Assembly (NCBI GenBank): GCA_022736495.1
Contig: DZCR01000148.1
Location: 1-7,705, forward strand
Direction of reading: 5' to 3'
Length of the DNA stretch: 7,705 nt
DNA from: Desulfobacca acetoxidans
Lineage (GTDB): Bacteria; Desulfobacterota; Desulfobaccia; Desulfobaccales; 0-14-0-80-60-11
Below, piece by piece: positions 6,201 to 7,705 of the stretch (position 1 is the stretch's first letter; the number at the start of each line of letters is the position of its first letter). The translations under genes were made by a program, and so were the position numbers. Below the pieces are notes generated by a model, which was given only the letters and a program-made list of their open reading frames with translations, was not told the origin of the DNA and did no database searches.

Positions 6201-7394
6201 GACCCTGTCGTACCGGTTCAGGCCCCCAAGCTGGGTTCCCATCCAGATATGGCCTTTGCTGTCTTCCATGATGGTGGGGACCACATTTGAACTCAGGGAA
6301 TTTTTATCATTTTTCAGGCTCCGGAACAGGCTGAAGGGCTTCATATTTTTATCGTGTTTATCGATAAACCCCGTATTCTCAACAATCCACAAAATCCCGG
6401 CCCGGTCTTCAAAACAGCTCATGATGATATTCCCGCGGATGGAATCCGGGTCCATGGGGTCATGCTTAAACAGGGTAAAGTTTTCTTTTTCCGGATTAAA
6501 CCGTTCAAGACCGACGGCAAGGGCATAGGACCGGCCGAGCCACAAATCGCCGTTCCTGTCCCGGGTGATGGAATAGACTTCATCGTGGACAATGGTTTTC
6601 GGATCCCAGGGATCATGCCTATACCGTTTGAATTTTCCCGTTGCCCGGTCAAACCGGTTCAGCCCGCCAAGGCTTGTCCCGATCCAGAGAACTCCCTTAT
6701 CGCCCGCTTCAACGGCATATACCCGCCCCTCGCCGATGCTCTCGATATCGTTTGGATCATGCCGGAAATGGGTGAATTTTTTGGTTTTCCCGTCATAGGC
6801 ATCCAGCCCCTCTTCGGTTCCGACCCATATGAGGCCGTCCGGGCCGGCCGTCACCGTCCAGATTGAATTATGCCCCAGGCTATCTGAATCATCCGGGTCA
6901 TGATGGAAATTTTCAAATTTTCCCGTCTTCTTATCAAAGCGGCTAAGGCCGCCGGAGGTTCCCAGCCAGAGGATGCCCTCCCGGTCCTGGGCAATGGTTT
7001 TGGGCGCCCAGTTAAACTGGTCTCCGGCAAGGCTGGAAGCGATGCCGGGGTTATGTTTATAATAGGTAAAGGAATTGGTTTTTTTATCAAATACATTCAG
7101 TCCGCCGCCCATGGACCCGATCCAGAGCAACCCCTCGTCATCCTCAAAAATGCAGGGGGTATAATTGGAAGATAAAGAACCCTCCCCTGCTTTATAGGAA
7201 ATCAATTCATAGCCGTCGTACCGGATAATGCCGTTGCCGCATCCGATCCACAAAAAACCGTCCCTGTCCTGGATCAGGCTGTTGTTATAGGCATTGGTAT
7301 GAATGGGATGTTGAAAGCGCAATGGCTCATCATCTGCTCCGGCAAACGAGCCTAAAAGACAGACAAAGAAAAATGCCCATATCAGTTTTTTCAT
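3264..7394 (-). CDS. Double-propeller (Reg_prop/Y_Y_Y) sensor histidine kinase with degenerate receiver
   Basis: This 1376-residue membrane sensor begins with a signal peptide (KK, hydrophobic core, likely cleavage after AGA at 18-20). Fourteen blades follow, each marked by a tryptophan in an LW[IL]G-like strand: W49, 91, 143, 190, 237, 285, 336, 384, 432, 477, 525, 573, 617, 665. They are spaced 42-52 residues and often joined by HDPxDxxSI linkers, which suggests two seven-bladed periplasmic propellers. A Y_Y_Y domain (about 720-792), one membrane helix (about 799-820) and a coiled coil (about 825-893) lead to HisKA with H902 in SHEIRTPLN. The HATPase has N1015/N1019, DTGMG at 1053-1057 and GGTGLGL at 1082-1088. 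The receiver-like domain (about 1145-1257) has AG in place of the acidic pair, T1196 in place of the phosphoacceptor Asp and G1225 in place of the switch Thr; only K1241 remains. A helical tail (about 1283-1371) lacks an HxxKG-type Hpt motif. An in-frame TAA at 7415-7413 rules out a longer start. No clear Shine-Dalgarno precedes the ATG. The ligand is unknown; in relatives such propellers with Y_Y_Y domains often sense saccharides. Confidence 0.95.
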   Translation of the reverse strand: MKKLIWAFFFVCLLGSFAGADDEPLRFQHPIHTNAYNNSLIQDRDGFLWIGCGNGIIRYDGYELISYKAGEGSLSSNYTPCIFEDDEGLLWIGSMGGGLNVFDKKTNSFTYYKHNPGIASSLAGDQFNWAPKTIAQDREGILWLGTSGGLSRFDKKTGKFENFHHDPDDSDSLGHNSIWTVTAGPDGLIWVGTEEGLDAYDGKTKKFTHFRHDPNDIESIGEGRVYAVEAGDKGVLWIGTSLGGLNRFDRATGKFKRYRHDPWDPKTIVHDEVYSITRDRNGDLWLGRSYALAVGLERFNPEKENFTLFKHDPMDPDSIRGNIIMSCFEDRAGILWIVENTGFIDKHDKNMKPFSLFRSLKNDKNSLSSNVVPTIMEDSKGHIWMGTQLGGLNRYDRVNNKFRHYMEDADNPDGITHNYVFSILEDRDQNLWVSMNDGVHGIFNPDTGKFIKKYKNPYANVVARGMIQDRLNPHIFWFGTETHGLFRFEKDTGRFRQFINRPDDAQSLSVNNVISLFQDGDGDLWVPTQGGGLDLFDREKEGFSHFRTDPDNPSTINGNTVRACFIDSLGNFWVTTDDGGLNRFDKKKGEFKRYGKEHGFTTRSIRALLEDDHRNLWLSSDVGLIKFDIKNETVVKIYTQADGLQGDNLSVYPTSAVKTRDGRMWFSGLNGVNAFYPEKIRDNPHVPPVALISIRQGDKNLSEGRAPDTLTELHLSWKDNFFEFEFAVLNYSQPEKNQYAYMLEGFEKEWNLTGTRRYGKYTNLPGGRYTLRLFGSNNDGVWNDKGTSIRIIVAAHPMKTWWMIMIYIIAGLGGVGFIVRIRTESYEKKLAQERKISEQLRFIDRMRTEVVAQQKRVEKELIRAREDLEAMVMERTCELKTAKEAAETANKAKTQFLANMSHEIRTPLNLILGFSKALEQEIRDETQKEYVSAIRSSGKTLLALLNDILDLSKIESDKFTVHHKAFNVRQLFLEINEMFAKTAEQKGLAFELDIPPHVPEILILDENRLRQIVVNITGNAVKFTDQGLVRLGVDYVPDISGKGPGDLIICIEDTGMGVHEDEKDAIFGVFSQQEHQDADKYGGTGLGLAISKRLAEIMNGSITVESVLNRGSRFLIHIRQVEQAFLTGPEPDHGGAAAVDMDFGKACILLVAGSETDRGLISAFLENYGIGVASTHDMSTAPEILKSMEVDLIIWTSAGEAPPAGPASGFTSGPDNHAVPVMAIGPVSPEDREFCDLVLEKPVSRENFFNSLKILLKPARIEPDEIMDQKSGIPGSPVSPETADRMRQLQVRLLDIEKTVWADLKQAMVIDDILVFAESLMALAKEFDYPYLHHYAEGLARQAKKFDMVQLPAGLDHYPGLIRRISALIGEPAVRS

Positions 7395-7408
7395 TAAGGG
7401 ATCGCAGT

Positions 7409-7437
7409 TTTGTTAAAATTTGGTTTTTCTTAACAAA
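7409..7437. repeat. Inverted repeat upstream of the sensor kinase, possible operator
   Basis: TTTGTTAA (7409-7416) and TTAACAAA (7430-7437) are perfect 8-bp arms separated by 13 bases, giving a centre-to-centre distance of 21 bp, about two helical turns. The element lies 15-43 bases upstream of the sensor ATG. That spacing suits a dimeric regulator on one DNA face. It could also be a weak AU-rich hairpin in the leader. No known regulator's consensus is claimed. Confidence 0.4.
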
Positions 7438-7477
7438 CCCGAAAAAAAGAAGCAATAAAAAAGAAATCAAGGGTTCA

Positions 7478-7493
7478 TTCCGGTTTACCGGAA
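7478..7493 (-). terminator. Small hairpin after the protease gene, weak terminator candidate
   Basis: TTCCGG, loop TTTA, CCGGAA forms a perfect 6-bp stem 15 bases after the stop codon of the Lon-like gene. On the minus strand it is followed, not immediately but after about 12 bases, by a T-rich stretch (CTTTTTTATTGCTTC, then another seven Ts ending near 7442). The gap and short stem make it a poor match to an intrinsic terminator. Its position between two unrelated genes favours some role in ending the upstream transcript. Confidence 0.35.
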
Positions 7494-7508
7494 ACGGCTT
7501 CCAATTCC

Positions 7509-7705
7509 TTATTTCCCATATTGCAGGGAAAGTTCGTGATATTTTTTCAGCTTTTCCCGGACCTTCCCAAAAACCGTATCCTTGGGATAGCGGAAGGTTT
7601 TATCCGGTTTTCCTGCGGAAACACCCGTCAGGACTTCTATCCCTTCTTCAATGTGGCTGACCCTGTAAAGGTGGAATCGATTTTTGGCAATGGCTTCCAC
7701 CACAT
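7509..7705 (-). CDS. Lon-like AAA protease, C-terminal fragment (5' end outside the window)
   Basis: The frame enters from the window edge and ends with TAA-type closure after LQYGK, giving about 65 residues. VVEAIAKNRFHLYRVSHI, then EEGIEVLTGVSAG, resembles the extreme C-terminus of the LonB-like ATP-dependent proteases with an AAA_32 domain, where the FH[IL]Y and DEGIE[IL]LTG elements follow the Ser-Lys protease domain. A short helical tail (KVREKLKKYHEL) ends the protein. The family is usually near 800 residues, so most of the protein, including all catalytic residues, lies outside. The GTG codons at 7703-7698 are internal valines, not a start. The 114-base spacer and the hairpin after it suggest this gene is not part of the sensor operon. 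Confidence 0.75.
   Translation of the reverse strand, partial: VVEAIAKNRFHLYRVSHIEEGIEVLTGVSAGKPDKTFRYPKDTVFGKVREKLKKYHELSLQYGK

Noticed and set aside
5556..6290. Plus-strand open frame of 244 codons opposite the propeller region
   Set aside because: Its apparent internal repeats (such as GGHPE and GSKPE) are the antisense image of the blade repeats in the sensor gene.
5380..7270. Repeated motifs in DNA suggesting tandem repeats or a CRISPR-like array
   Set aside because: The roughly 140-base periodicity is the propeller blade repeat at protein level; the DNA copies are diverged and in frame, with no constant repeat and spacer pattern.
7478..7493. Strong intrinsic terminator after the Lon-like gene
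   Set aside because: The stem is only six base pairs and the T tract does not follow directly, so it is listed only as a weak candidate.

Overview
All coding capacity recognised here lies on the minus strand, so transcription runs from high to low coordinates. The best guess for the source is a sulfate-reducing or syntrophic member of the Desulfobacterota. This is inferred from family content only: a CooC-type nickel ATPase of CO dehydrogenase systems, an AmmeMemoRadiSam radical SAM protein, a large propeller-type hybrid sensor, and a response regulator with a C-terminal four-cysteine tail. No marker gene such as rRNA or dsr is present to prove it.

Layout in the direction of transcription. 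(1) 7705-7509 is the 3' end of a Lon-like AAA protease gene, cut by the window edge. (2) 7508-7395 is a 114-base spacer with a small hairpin near the protease stop and a separate 8-bp inverted repeat just upstream of the sensor start. (3) 7394-3264 is one 1376-residue sensor kinase: signal peptide, 14 propeller blades, Y_Y_Y domain, one membrane helix, coiled coil, HisKA and HATPase. It ends in a receiver-like domain that has lost its phosphorylation site, then a helical tail. (4) 3248-2688 is a response regulator with an intact receiver and a CxxC...CxxC tail. (5) 2687-2608 is an 80-base spacer whose two ends are exactly an 8-bp inverted repeat, one arm overlapping the next gene's ribosome binding site. 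(6) 2607-55 is a tight three-gene run, cooC, a class I methyltransferase and amrS, with gaps of 6 and 3 bases. (7) 33-1 is the probable start of a further gene.

Two functional groups emerge. The sensor and regulator look like a periplasmic sensing system in which the separate regulator supplies the working receiver that the kinase lacks. The cooC-methyltransferase-amrS run looks like a metalloprotein maturation or modification operon, possibly linked to CO dehydrogenase/acetyl-CoA synthase. No catalytic subunit is in the window, so that link is inference. The most interesting points are the dead receiver next to a live stand-alone one, the amrS gene sitting with cooC and a methyltransferase instead of its usual AMMECR1 and Memo partners, and the inverted repeat that could hide the cooC ribosome binding site only on read-through transcripts.
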